A stretch of DNA of 47,897 nt from an uncultured Lachnospiraceae bacterium (GTDB lineage: Bacteria; Bacillota_A; Clostridia; Lachnospirales; Lachnospiraceae), in the NCBI GenBank assembly GCA_947564305.1, contig CANOBT010000026.1:1-47897 (forward strand), given 5' to 3'. The translations under genes and the position numbers were made by a program. The notes beneath the pieces are model-generated. The model had not been told where the DNA came from and did not search any database. It worked only from the letters and a program-made list of their open reading frames with translations. Positions 1-8,205 of the stretch are shown one piece after another; within the stretch, counting starts at the first letter, position 1, and every line of letters starts with the position of its first letter.

Positions 1-2
1 AC

Positions 3-92
3 CATACGCCAGAAGATACTTACGAACCACTTCCTCATAAAAACATTGATACGGGTATGAGCAGTATGACAAACGTCAAATGCGCAAAATGA
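3..92 (+). pseudogene. possible alanyl-tRNA synthetase fragment
   Basis: Reading from base 3, a short open stretch at the window edge encodes a peptide containing PHKNIDTGM. NIDTGMG is a well-known class II motif of alanyl-tRNA synthetase, and the intact alaS later in this window has QKNIDTGMGLER. Here the motif is followed by unrelated residues and a stop at 90-92, not by GLER. This may be the broken end of a second alaS-like gene whose rest lies outside the window, or a chance resemblance. The match is about nine residues, so confidence is low. Confidence 0.25.
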
Positions 93-193
93 CGCATTTA
101 GAACGTGTGAAAGGTTCTATTTTGCTGTTTGACTATAAAAACAGAGACATTTTAACGAATCAGGCTTCCGTATATGAAGTCTGCATATTATGA
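50..193 (+). other. unassigned short open stretch, likely gene remnant
   Basis: In a different frame from the preceding fragment, 47 codons stay open from about base 50 to a stop at 191-193. The peptide is basic and hydrophilic (QYDKRQMRKMTHLERVK) and then hydrophobic. It has no start codon with a ribosome binding site and I do not recognise it. A single-base shift near base 56 would join it to the preceding frame, so both may be parts of one decayed gene. From 194 to 286 I see nothing further. Confidence 0.2.
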
Positions 194-298
194 AGTTTCA
201 CAAAACCACTTCCATTTTTATTGTAATTATGTTAATCTAAGTCAGAGACCTCGCCACAGGCAACGGGGCATTAAATTTCGGATATCAAGGAGGAAATC

Positions 299-1045
299 AT
301 GATGTTAAAAGACAAAGTAGCGGTTGTAACCGGTGGTACAAGGGGGATTGGATATGCCATCGTGAAGAAATACCTGGAAAATGGGGCAAAGGTTGTTCTG
401 TTTGGCTCAAGAGCAGAAACGGTTGAGAAGGCACTGGCTTCTTTAAAGGCTGAGAATCCGGACTGGGTAGTGGAAGGAGAATATCCGGATTTGACAGATG
501 CAGGTGCTATGGCAGCAGCAATCCAGGGAATCAAAGAACGATTTGGAAAGATTGATATTCTGGTAAATAACGCGGGAGTTTCAGACAGCAAGAAGATTGA
601 CGATTATGAAGAAGGTCATTTTGAAAAGGTTATGAAGCTGAATGTCAATGCAATCTTCAATGCAATCCAGCCGACTGTAAAGATTATGAAGGAGCAGGGT
701 GGTGGATGTATTTTGAATACAAGCTCCATGGTCAGCATTTCCGGACAGCCAGGTGGAGTCGCTTATCCAACGAGTAAATTTGCAGTAAATGGTTTGACAC
801 TCTCTCTTGCAAGGGAATTAGGGCCAAGCAATATCCGTGTGAATGCGGTAGCTCCTGGAATTACAAAGACGGATATGGTGGCAGCACTTCCAGATTCTAT
901 GATTCAGCCGTTGATTGCGACCATACCATTGCGCAGGGTTGGAGAGCCAGAGGATGTTGCAAATGCATTCCTGTTCCTGGCAAGCGATATGGCCAGCTAT
1001 GTAACGGGAGAGGTATTGTCAGTGGATGGTGCTGCAAGGGCATAA
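299..1045 (+). CDS. short-chain dehydrogenase/reductase (FabG/BaiA-like)
   Basis: This is a classical SDR oxidoreductase of 248 residues, the usual length. It has the nucleotide-binding motif TGGTRGIG (residues 11-18), NNAG (90-93), N115, serines 142-143, and the catalytic Y156 and K160 in YPTSK. FGSR ends beta strand 2, and Arg38 there favours NADP(H). AAGGAGGA at 287-294 suits the second ATG (302) slightly better than the first (299). The overall style resembles both 3-oxoacyl-ACP reductases and clostridial hydroxysteroid dehydrogenases such as BaiA. No fatty-acid or bile-acid genes flank it, so the substrate is unknown. It is a single-gene unit closed by a terminator. Confidence 0.85.
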   Translation: MMLKDKVAVVTGGTRGIGYAIVKKYLENGAKVVLFGSRAETVEKALASLKAENPDWVVEGEYPDLTDAGAMAAAIQGIKERFGKIDILVNNAGVSDSKKIDDYEEGHFEKVMKLNVNAIFNAIQPTVKIMKEQGGGCILNTSSMVSISGQPGGVAYPTSKFAVNGLTLSLARELGPSNIRVNAVAPGITKTDMVAALPDSMIQPLIATIPLRRVGEPEDVANAFLFLASDMASYVTGEVLSVDGAARA

Positions 1046-1063
1046 GAAATATAAGGAACTGTA

Positions 1064-1099
1064 GGAAAATAACTTAGCAATCTGTTCCGGTTATTTTCC
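1064..1099 (+). repeat. 10-bp perfect inverted repeat downstream of SDR
   Basis: GGAAAATAAC (1064-1073) is matched exactly by GTTATTTTCC (1090-1099) across a 16-base loop. No U-tract follows directly. It sits between the SDR stop and the real terminator and may protect the 3' end of the mRNA. Confidence 0.4.
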
Positions 1100-1111
1100 T
1101 GCAGCTCTTAA

Positions 1112-1148
1112 CAGCAGGAATCTTCGAATCGGATTCCTGCTGCTTTTT
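1112..1148 (+). terminator. Rho-independent terminator after SDR gene
   Basis: CAGCAGGAATC (1112-1122) pairs perfectly with GATTCCTGCTG (1132-1142) around a 9-base loop. CTTTTT follows. It separates the SDR gene from the folate operon. Confidence 0.85.
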
Positions 1149-1187
1149 GAGAACGAACGGAGAAAAAGCAGAAAGGAAACAGGGAAT

Positions 1188-2474
1188 GTGACCTATAAAG
1201 AAGCAAGGGTATATTTGGACGAAGTGTCGAAATACGGAAGTGTACTTGGCTTGGATGCGGTCCGAGACCTGCTGTATGAATTGGGAAATCCTCAGGATGG
1301 ACTTCGGTTCATACATATTGCGGGGACCAATGGAAAAGGGTCTGTACTTGCATTTACATCAAGTATTTTAAGTGAGGCAGGCTTCAGGATTGGAAGATAT
1401 ATTTCTCCCACTGTCATCTCTTACCTGGAGAGGATTCAGGTAGATGGAGAGTGGATTTTGGAAATGGAATTCGGGGAACTGGTTGAAGAAGTTCAGAGAG
1501 CTATTGTGCGTATGGAGGCAAAAGGGCTGTCAAGTCCTACTGTTTTTGAGATAGAGACCGCAATAGCTTTTTTGTATTTTCAAAGAAAGCATTGCGATTT
1601 CGTAGTGCTTGAGACAGGGCTGGGCGGCAGTCTGGATGCCACAAATATTGTTAAAAATACCGTGGTTGCGGCATTTACATCCATCAGCCGGGATCACATG
1701 GGATTCTTGGGGGATACTTTAGGGGAGATTGCGAGAAATAAAGCCGGAATCATCAAGCCGGGGTGTATCGTTGTGTCAGCACCACAGAAGCCGGAAGTAA
1801 AAAGAGAACTGGAAACATCTGCAAAAAAATATGACTGTACGGTGCGGTTTGCGAGTCCGGAGAACGTTGTGGTATTAGAGCAGGATTACCAGGGACAGAT
1901 GTTTTCTTACCACGGTATGGAGCACCTCCAGATAAAGATGGCAGGTTCCTATCAGATTTTAAATGCAATGACAGCATGGGAGATTATTAATGCGTTAAAC
2001 GACATTTTAGAAAATAAGATATCTGAACAAGCAGTCCGCAGTGGACTTTTGAAAGCACAGTGGCCAGGACGGTTTACCTGTATTAAGAAACAACCGATAT
2101 TTATCATAGATGGCGCCCACAATGTGGATGCTGTGATGCGGCTCAGGGAGTCGGTGGAGCAGTATTTTCCTGGGAAAAGGCTTGTATATATTATGGGAGT
2201 GTTTAAGGACAAAGAATATGAAAAGATGGCTGAGATTATGGCACCTCTTGCTGACAGTGTTTATACGGTGAACCTGCCAGACTCCGAGCGTACATTGCCG
2301 GCACAGGAATTAAAACAGGCAGTGGAGCCATATTGTAAAGGGGCTGTCCGGGCAGCCAGAGATATAGAGCAGGCGGTGGAGATGGCTTTACAGGATGCGC
2401 GCAGGGAAGATGTGGTTCTGGCATTCGGTTCACTGTCCTATCTTGGACAGATAATCAATTTGTTCTGCAAATAG
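1188..2474 (+). CDS. folC: folylpolyglutamate/dihydrofolate synthase FolC
   Basis: FolC is a cytoplasmic Mur-ligase-fold ATPase that adds glutamate to dihydropteroate and/or tetrahydrofolates. The 428 residues match the family length. Visible motifs are the P-loop HIAGTNGKGS (about 43-52), ETGLGGSLDATN, SRDHMGFLG, a conserved lysine in NKAGIIKPG, and IIDGAHN in the C-terminal domain. The start is GTG at 1188, because the ATG two bases earlier runs straight into a stop. A weak AAGGAAA lies about 10 bases upstream. It is the first gene of a tight folate operon, with folE 25 bp downstream. Confidence 0.93.
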   Translation: MTYKEARVYLDEVSKYGSVLGLDAVRDLLYELGNPQDGLRFIHIAGTNGKGSVLAFTSSILSEAGFRIGRYISPTVISYLERIQVDGEWILEMEFGELVEEVQRAIVRMEAKGLSSPTVFEIETAIAFLYFQRKHCDFVVLETGLGGSLDATNIVKNTVVAAFTSISRDHMGFLGDTLGEIARNKAGIIKPGCIVVSAPQKPEVKRELETSAKKYDCTVRFASPENVVVLEQDYQGQMFSYHGMEHLQIKMAGSYQILNAMTAWEIINALNDILENKISEQAVRSGLLKAQWPGRFTCIKKQPIFIIDGAHNVDAVMRLRESVEQYFPGKRLVYIMGVFKDKEYEKMAEIMAPLADSVYTVNLPDSERTLPAQELKQAVEPYCKGAVRAARDIEQAVEMALQDARREDVVLAFGSLSYLGQIINLFCK

Positions 2475-2499
2475 TGAAAAACGGAAATGAGGGGATATT

Positions 2500-3057
2500 A
2501 TGATTGACCAGGAAAAAGTAAAACAGGCAGTCCGGCTTTTATTGGAAGGCATCGGAGAGGACCCGGACAGGGAAGGACTGTTAGAGACACCGGATCGGAT
2601 TGCAAGAATGTATGAGGAGATATACGGAGGTTTGGAGGAGAGCGCAGAAGTTCATCTTCAAAAGACATTTCATGCAGAAGACAATCAAATGGTAATGGAG
2701 AAGGATATTGCATTTTACTCTACCTGTGAACATCATCTGCTGCCATTTTTCGGAAGGGCACATGTTGCTTATATTCCGGACGGAAAGGTTGTGGGGTTAA
2801 GTAAGCTTGCGCGGACCGTGGATGTGTATGCCAGAAGACCTCAGATTCAGGAGCAGTTGACAGGTCAGATTGCGGATGCACTGATGGACCATCTCCATCC
2901 AAAGGGGGTTATGGTTCTGATTGAGGCAGAACATCTGTGTATGTCCATGCGTGGAATCAAGAAGCCGGGCAGTAAAACAGTGACAGTGGTAAAGCGTGGA
3001 GAATTTTTGGAAAATCAAGAATTGGTACGGACATTTTATGCTATGCTTGGGCGCTAG
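2500..3057 (+). CDS. folE: GTP cyclohydrolase I FolE
   Basis: FolE converts GTP to 7,8-dihydroneopterin triphosphate, the first step of folate synthesis. The 185-residue protein has the zinc ligands C76, H79 and C147 (in [10 protein letters not shown] and EHLCMSMRG), the [11 protein letters not shown] substrate segment and [10 protein letters not shown]. The length and all key residues are typical of the type IA enzyme. The ATG at 2500 follows a GAGGGG purine stretch. It lies between folC and the HD-domain gene in the same operon. Confidence 0.96.
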   Translation: MIDQEKVKQAVRLLLEGIGEDPDREGLLETPDRIARMYEEIYGGLEESAEVHLQKTFHAEDNQMVMEKDIAFYSTCEHHLLPFFGRAHVAYIPDGKVVGLSKLARTVDVYARRPQIQEQLTGQIADALMDHLHPKGVMVLIEAEHLCMSMRGIKKPGSKTVTVVKRGEFLENQELVRTFYAMLGR

Positions 3058-3154
3058 ACGAGGCGGGATATATACCTGTATGAAAACAATAGAAAGCTGT
3101 TCAGGAAAGTTTTTTACACAGAAGGCGTCAGTGATGGAAGAAAGGAACAGAAGT

Positions 3155-3643
3155 ATGAAAGAAGTAGAGGCAATCAGAAATCACCCATTGTATGTCGAGC
3201 AATATGAGAAATTAAAAGAGGCAGAAAAGGATAGGAAATTTTGCTGTCACCAGATGGAGCACCTCTTGGATGTGGCTCGTATTGCATATATTTTCAGCCT
3301 AGAGCAGCATATGAGTATTCGTAAGGAAGTTATCTATGCAGCGGCATTGTTGCATGATATTGGAAAGTGCAGACAGTATATGGACGGCACTCCACATGAA
3401 AAGGCATCGGCCGAGATTGCAGATGTGATTTTAGGCGATTTGCCAAAGGAGATGTTTTCCGGGGAAGAGAAGCAGAATATTATCCGGGCCATTCTGGGGC
3501 ATCGTAAATATAGGGAGGATATGGATACTCTGGAAACGTTACTCTATACCAGTGATAAATATTCCAGAAAATGTTTTGCTTGTGAAGTGGAGAAGGAATG
3601 TAACTGGGATTATAAGAAGAAAAATTTCACATTAGATATATAA
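3155..3643 (+). CDS. HD-domain phosphohydrolase in folate operon
   Basis: This is a 162-residue HD-superfamily metal-dependent phosphohydrolase. The likely metal ligands are H36, H67-D68 (LLHDIGK) and D134 (SDKYSR). A cysteine group (C140, C143, C149) marks the tail. The frame is open further upstream (ATGs at 3080 and 3134), but only the ATG at 3155 has a good ribosome binding site, AAAGGA ending 9 bases before it. It lies between folE and folP. No Nudix or alkaline-phosphatase-type dihydroneopterin triphosphate phosphatase is seen here, so it may remove phosphate from that intermediate. That role is inferred from position only, and other nucleotide substrates are possible. Confidence 0.8.
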   Translation: MKEVEAIRNHPLYVEQYEKLKEAEKDRKFCCHQMEHLLDVARIAYIFSLEQHMSIRKEVIYAAALLHDIGKCRQYMDGTPHEKASAEIADVILGDLPKEMFSGEEKQNIIRAILGHRKYREDMDTLETLLYTSDKYSRKCFACEVEKECNWDYKKKNFTLDI

Positions 3644-3685
3644 ATGCAAAAAATGTAAATGACTTGTTAAGAATTGGGAGAGAGA

Positions 3686-4504
3686 ATGCAGATAGGCGGA
3701 AAAATATTTGATACAAAGAACCAGACATATATTATGGGAATTCTGAATGTAACCCCAGATTCCTTTTCAGACGGCGGATGCTTTGATAACTTCGACGCAG
3801 CATTGAGTCATGCGCAGGAGATGGTCAGAGAGGGGGCGGATATTCTGGATGTGGGAGGGGAATCCACACGTCCGGGGCATGTTCAAATTTCGGAGGAAGA
3901 AGAGATAGAGCGGGTTGTCCCAGTGATTGAAAAGCTGAAACAAAGATTTGATGTTCCGATTTCTGTAGATACTTATAAAAGCAGGGTGGCAGAGGCAGCA
4001 ATAAAAGCAGGGGCGGATTTGGTCAATGATATCTGGGGGCTGAAATATGATTCGCAGATGGCAGGTGTGATTGCGAGATATCAGGTGCCATGCTGCCTGA
4101 TGCATAACCGTGAGAAGCCAGAATATCAGGATTTGGTTCCAGACGTATTGCAGGACTTGAGGGAATGCATACATCTTGCAATCGCAGCGGGAATTTCCAA
4201 GGAGCAGATTATTCTGGACCCAGGGATTGGATTTGGAAAGACCTATGAAATGAATCTGGATATGCTTCGAAATCTATCGGCTCTTCAAAACTTAGGTTAT
4301 CCTTTGCTTTTGGGGACTTCAAGAAAGTCGGTCATTGGTATTACACTGGATCTTCCGACAGACCAGAGGGAAGAGGGTACTTTGGTAACCACGGTACTTG
4401 GAGTTCAAAATGGATACTCTTTTGTGAGGGTTCATGATGTGAAGGCAAATTATAGGGCAGTAAAGATGACAGAGGCGATTTACAGGAGTGAAAGAGATGG
4501 ATAA
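3686..4504 (+). CDS. folP: dihydropteroate synthase FolP
   Basis: FolP condenses 6-hydroxymethyl-dihydropterin diphosphate with p-aminobenzoate and is the target of sulfonamides. The motifs are complete: GILNVTPDSFSDGG near the N-terminus, DVGGESTRPG, ISVDTYK, VNDIWG, ILDPGIGFGK and LLGTSRKS, all in a TIM barrel of 272 residues. The frame is open from a TTG at 3674, but the ATG at 3686 has GGGAG at the right distance. It overlaps the next gene by 8 bases, which suggests translational coupling. Confidence 0.95.
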   Translation: MQIGGKIFDTKNQTYIMGILNVTPDSFSDGGCFDNFDAALSHAQEMVREGADILDVGGESTRPGHVQISEEEEIERVVPVIEKLKQRFDVPISVDTYKSRVAEAAIKAGADLVNDIWGLKYDSQMAGVIARYQVPCCLMHNREKPEYQDLVPDVLQDLRECIHLAIAAGISKEQIILDPGIGFGKTYEMNLDMLRNLSALQNLGYPLLLGTSRKSVIGITLDLPTDQREEGTLVTTVLGVQNGYSFVRVHDVKANYRAVKMTEAIYRSERDG

Positions 4505-5384
4505 AATAAAAATAAAAAATTTGCAAGTGTTTGCAAAGCACGGTGTATTTCCGGAAGAGAACAGGTTGGGACAAAAATTTTTGGTATCTGCAGTACTATA
4601 TACAGATACAAGGAAAGCAGGAAAAACGGATGATCTGACTGCTTCAATCCATTATGGCGAGATATGCCAATTTATAGATCAATATATGAAGTCTCATACG
4701 TTTCAACTGATTGAGCGGGCAGCGGAAGCTTTGGCTGAAGAGTTGTTGCTTTGTACGCCGAATTTGGATAAGGTGTGTGTGGAGGTGAAAAAGCCCTGGG
4801 CTCCTATTGGGCTGCCTTTAGAGACGGCTTCCGTAGAAATTGAGCGGCAGTGGCATACAGCATATATTGCGTTGGGTTCAAATATCGGTGATAAACAGGC
4901 AAATCTCGACCAGGCGGTGAGAGTTCTTGACCATTTGCCATGTGACAGGAGAACCCAGCTAGACGAGACAGAAAGTGATGAGGATGCAAAAGGCGGAATG
5001 AACTCCAGGCATACCACCCATGTGGTAAGAGTTTCAAAATATTATGAGACTGCACCTTATGGCATGACAGAACAGCCGGATTTTTTAAATGCATGTCTGG
5101 AACTGCGTACTCTTTTAACGCCACAGGAATTACTGAGGGTGCTGCACAAGATTGAACAGGATGCCGGAAGAGAGCGGGTTATCCATTGGGGACCGCGTAC
5201 ACTGGATTTGGATATCATATTTTATGATGATCTGGTTCTAGAGACCGTGGATTTGTGCATTCCCCATGTGGAAATGCACAAACGTCGGTTTGTCCTGGAG
5301 CCTCTTCATGATATTGCACCCTATAAGCGTCATCCGGTTTATGGGATGACGGTGCGGGAAATGTTAGAGAAAACCGATATCTAA
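4497..5384 (+). CDS. folB/folK: bifunctional dihydroneopterin aldolase / HPPK (FolB-FolK)
   Basis: One chain of 295 residues carries two consecutive folate enzymes. Residues 1-118 are dihydroneopterin aldolase (FAKHGVFPEENRLGQ, a conserved lysine in EVKKPWAP). Residues 122-295 are 6-hydroxymethyl-dihydropterin pyrophosphokinase (YIALGSNIGD, WGPRTLDLDIIFYDD, IPHVEMHKRRFVLEPL). Such fusions are known in Firmicutes. The start is the ATG at 4497, with AGGAG 8 bases upstream, not the GTG at 4488. Residues 150-174 form an acidic then polar insertion not usual in HPPK, just before the conserved SKYYETAP. It is the last gene of the folate operon. Confidence 0.94.
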   Translation: MDKIKIKNLQVFAKHGVFPEENRLGQKFLVSAVLYTDTRKAGKTDDLTASIHYGEICQFIDQYMKSHTFQLIERAAEALAEELLLCTPNLDKVCVEVKKPWAPIGLPLETASVEIERQWHTAYIALGSNIGDKQANLDQAVRVLDHLPCDRRTQLDETESDEDAKGGMNSRHTTHVVRVSKYYETAPYGMTEQPDFLNACLELRTLLTPQELLRVLHKIEQDAGRERVIHWGPRTLDLDIIFYDDLVLETVDLCIPHVEMHKRRFVLEPLHDIAPYKRHPVYGMTVREMLEKTDI

Positions 5385-5455
5385 TAGAAATGATGTACTG
5401 TTTCAAAACAGCAGCAATATGATGAAGAAAGCAGCATTTTTTTCAGGAATCACTT

Positions 5456-6748
5456 TTACAGTAATTTTTCAAAGGTATCATAAAACGAAGGGAATGACAC
5501 GTCCACACAATGGCTGTCCAGGATTTTTGTGGTTCCTTCTGCCACAAGTGCTGCAATACTGAATGCCATTGCAATCCGGTGATCTAGGAGTGTATGAATG
5601 GTGGAACCGTGAAGCGGGTTTCCACCATGAATGATCATTCCGTCTTCTGTGGGAGTGATGTCACACCCCATGGCTTTTAGATTATCGGTTACTGTTTCAA
5701 TACGGTCAGATTCTTTCACTTTCAGTTCTGCGGCATCGCGGATGATGGTGATTCCCTCGGCCATTGCGGCCATGACAGCAATGATAGGAATTTCATCAAT
5801 CAGGGTAGGGATGATTCCACCTTCAATTATAATTCCATGTAATTGGCTGGTGCGTACCAAAATATCAGCCACAGGTTCTCCGGCTTCTGTATGTTCATTC
5901 AGCAGGGTGATATCTCCGCCCATTTCCTGACACACTTTCACAAGACCGGCACGGGTCGGATTGATTCCAATTTCTTTAATCAAAATTTCAGAATCAGGTA
6001 CTAAAAGCCCCGCAGCGATGAAGTAGGCAGCAGAGGAAATATCTCCAGGTACGGTGATTTTCTGTCCATATAATTCCTTGCATGGGCGAATCAAAGCGTT
6101 GGCTTTCGCGCTGTCTGGTTCCTGAGAAGAATGGAGGTCAGCTCCAAATTCCTGCAGCATCAATTCTGTATGATTCCGGGAAAGAGAAGGTTCCGTTACA
6201 GAAGTTTCTCCTTCGGCATAAAGTCCGGCAAGTAGGATGCAGGATTTTACCTGGGCAGAGGCTACAGGAGAAGTGTAATGGATGCCATGAAGGTGTCCTG
6301 GTGTAATATAGAGAGGTGCACATCCATTGCGCAGAATGCTGGAAATATTTGCCCCCATCTGTGTCAAAGGCTCTATGATTCTCTTCATGGGTCTGGTATT
6401 CAGAGATTCATCACCTGAGACTTTGGAGTCAAAGGGCTGGCCTGCCAGAATTCCGGAAATCAGCCTTGTTGTGGTGCCGCTGTTTCCTACATCCAAAAGA
6501 TTGGATGGGGCAGTCAGACCATGCAGTCCTTTTCCACGTATCAGGACAGAATCGATGTTATTTTCGATTTCAATTCCAAGGCTGCGAAAACAGTTAATTG
6601 TTGCAAGACAGTCTGCGCCTTGAAGGAAATTTTGGACTTCAGTGATTCCTTTGGCAATCGAGCCAAACATGATACAACGGTGGGAGATGGACTTATCTCC
6701 TGGGACAGTTACTTCGCCTTTTAGGCCGGTGAGGTTGGTTAATTCCAT
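5456..6748 (-). CDS. aroA: 3-phosphoshikimate 1-carboxyvinyltransferase AroA (EPSP synthase)
   Basis: AroA joins phosphoenolpyruvate to shikimate-3-phosphate in the aromatic amino acid pathway. The 430 residues match the family. Visible motifs are PGDKSISHR near the N-terminus, GNSGTTTRL, a TRPM/R segment in GDESLNTRPMKRI, VPGDISSAAYF, DEIPIIAV, KVKESDRI and the terminal DHRIAMAF. The start follows an AAAGGA about 12 bases upstream on the minus strand. It is the second gene after tyrA (52 bp gap), so the two are very likely co-transcribed. It converges on the folate operon. Confidence 0.95.
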   Translation of the reverse strand: MELTNLTGLKGEVTVPGDKSISHRCIMFGSIAKGITEVQNFLQGADCLATINCFRSLGIEIENNIDSVLIRGKGLHGLTAPSNLLDVGNSGTTTRLISGILAGQPFDSKVSGDESLNTRPMKRIIEPLTQMGANISSILRNGCAPLYITPGHLHGIHYTSPVASAQVKSCILLAGLYAEGETSVTEPSLSRNHTELMLQEFGADLHSSQEPDSAKANALIRPCKELYGQKITVPGDISSAAYFIAAGLLVPDSEILIKEIGINPTRAGLVKVCQEMGGDITLLNEHTEAGEPVADILVRTSQLHGIIIEGGIIPTLIDEIPIIAVMAAMAEGITIIRDAAELKVKESDRIETVTDNLKAMGCDITPTEDGMIIHGGNPLHGSTIHTLLDHRIAMAFSIAALVAEGTTKILDSHCVDVSFPSFYDTFEKLL

Positions 6749-6779
6749 AGTGGTTCATAATCCTTTCGTCTTTTTATAA

Positions 6780-6798
6780 ATTCTGTTTTAAACAGAAT
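6780..6798 (-). repeat. short inverted repeat between tyrA and aroA
   Basis: ATTCTGTT (6780-6787) and AACAGAAT (6791-6798) form an 8-bp perfect dyad with a 3-base centre in the 52-bp tyrA-aroA gap. There is no strong U-tract, so it is more likely a processing or stability hairpin than a full terminator. Confidence 0.4.
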
Positions 6799-6799
6799 G

Positions 6800-7897
6800 T
6801 TATACTTTATATACAATATAGCGGTGTTTTTTCAATAATTCCGTTGCCTTGGCTGAGGCTTCTCCGTCATAAAATTCAATGCGCAGAACTCCTTCTTCAA
6901 ATTCTCGGTTATGGATGATGCCGATATTCTTGATATTCACCATATTGCTGGCCAGGATGGTTGCGATTGTGGCAATACCACCGGCCTCGTCAATGATATC
7001 ACAGTATACGGCGAATTGTTTTTTGATGGGGCCAGCTGAGCCTTCCGGCATAGAATTCCGATAGTCGCGGGAGGACTCGAACATAGAGTAGAGAGCGCGT
7101 TCTGCGCTTTGGTCTATCGTATTTTTTGCATTTTGCAGGGTTTGGATAAATTCTTCTAATATTTGAGAAATATTTTCTCTGTTTTTCAGACAGATCTGCT
7201 GCCACATGATGGGAGAGGAGGAAGCGATACGTGTAATATCCTTAAATCCACCTGCTGCCAGCATTTTCATCAGTTCATCTCTAGTATCATGATCCCGTAC
7301 AAAATTAACCAGGCTTGCTGCCAGGATGTGAGGCAGATGGCTGATAGCCCCTGTTACATAGTCATGTTCCCGGTAATCCAGTATCATTGGAAGGGCCTTC
7401 AAAGATTCCACAAAGGCACGGTAAGCCTGTATTTTTTCCTCAGACACCTTTGCGGCTGGTGTGAGGATATAATATGCATTTTCAATGAGATGTGCTTTTG
7501 CATTGACAAATCCGCTTTTCTCGGAGCCAGCCATGGGATGGCCGCCAATAAATTGCTCTTCCAGTCCAAGAGAAATGACTTCTTCATGGATGGAAGACTT
7601 GACACTGCCTACATCTGTCAGGATACAGTCCGGGTCAAGATAATTTTTTAACTGACTCAGATAAGCCGTATTGTAGGAGATGGGAGCACACAGAAAGATA
7701 TAAGTACAGCCACGGAAATTGTCGTCGATAGCGGAGCAGGATGTGTGAATGGTCCCATCCTGAACGGCCAGTGCAAGGGTTTCTTTACTTTTGTCAAAGG
7801 CAAGTAGCTCACAGTCAGGATAGTATTGGCGCACAGCCTTGGCAACCGAACCGCCGATTAATCCCAACCCGATGAAGCCTATTTTCTTTATATGCAT
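6800..7897 (-). CDS. tyrA: prephenate dehydrogenase TyrA with ACT domain
   Basis: TyrA oxidatively decarboxylates prephenate to 4-hydroxyphenylpyruvate for tyrosine. It has 365 residues: a Rossmann domain (IGFIGLGLIGGS, residues 6-17), FLCAPI, TDVGSVKSSI, the catalytic-region motif GGHPMAGSEKSG, and a helical dimerisation domain. A C-terminal ACT domain (about 290-365, from VYCDIIDEAGGIATI) is the likely site of tyrosine feedback. AAAGGA lies 7-8 bases before the ATG. It is transcribed with aroA from the promoter at 7982-8010. Confidence 0.94.
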   Translation of the reverse strand: MHIKKIGFIGLGLIGGSVAKAVRQYYPDCELLAFDKSKETLALAVQDGTIHTSCSAIDDNFRGCTYIFLCAPISYNTAYLSQLKNYLDPDCILTDVGSVKSSIHEEVISLGLEEQFIGGHPMAGSEKSGFVNAKAHLIENAYYILTPAAKVSEEKIQAYRAFVESLKALPMILDYREHDYVTGAISHLPHILAASLVNFVRDHDTRDELMKMLAAGGFKDITRIASSSPIMWQQICLKNRENISQILEEFIQTLQNAKNTIDQSAERALYSMFESSRDYRNSMPEGSAGPIKKQFAVYCDIIDEAGGIATIATILASNMVNIKNIGIIHNREFEEGVLRIEFYDGEASAKATELLKKHRYIVYKV

Positions 7898-7981
7898 GGT
7901 ATAATCCTTTCTATTAAATAGAATATATTTTCAGTCAAACAGATCGTGTTTTAGGAAATTCTGCCTGTTTTACCGCATTTC

Positions 7982-8010
7982 ATTATACAGAAAAATCTTT
8001 TTTTTTTCAA
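7982..8010 (-). promoter_or_regulatory. sigma-A promoter for tyrA-aroA
   Basis: On the minus strand, TTGAAA (complement of 8005-8010) is followed after exactly 17 bp by TATAAT (complement of 7982-7987). This gives a leader of about 75 bases before the tyrA ATG. I saw no T-box or riboswitch in the leader. The 308-bp gap 7898-8205 holds only this promoter and its divergent partner. Confidence 0.75.
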
Positions 8011-8112
8011 TACGGTTCCATTTTAAGAAGGTGTCAGGACCGAAATATAGTCATAGTTGACCTGATATTTTGGGAATTGTGACAAGAGAATCGTTAAAAA
8101 TTCATAAAAGAG

Positions 8113-8141
8113 TTGTAATAAGCGGAGAAATTTAGTACAAT
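8113..8141 (+). promoter_or_regulatory. sigma-A promoter for EF-G paralogue
   Basis: TTGTAA (8113-8118), a 17-bp spacer and TACAAT (8136-8141) lie 65 bp upstream of the start. They are divergent from the tyrA promoter. Confidence 0.7.
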
Positions 8142-8205
8142 ATCCATAGAGTGTGCGAAGAGGCGGAAGCGGATACGCATAAAAAAGATACAAGGAGGCA
8201 GCAGC

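Noticed and set aside
1046..1187. Tetrahydrofolate riboswitch before the folate operon
   Set aside because: The stretch is taken up by two hairpins of the previous gene; no THF riboswitch core was recognised.
5385..5455. Terminator between convergent folBK and aroA
   Set aside because: CTGTTT-CA-AAACAG (5398-5411) is only 6 bp and has no U-tract on either strand.
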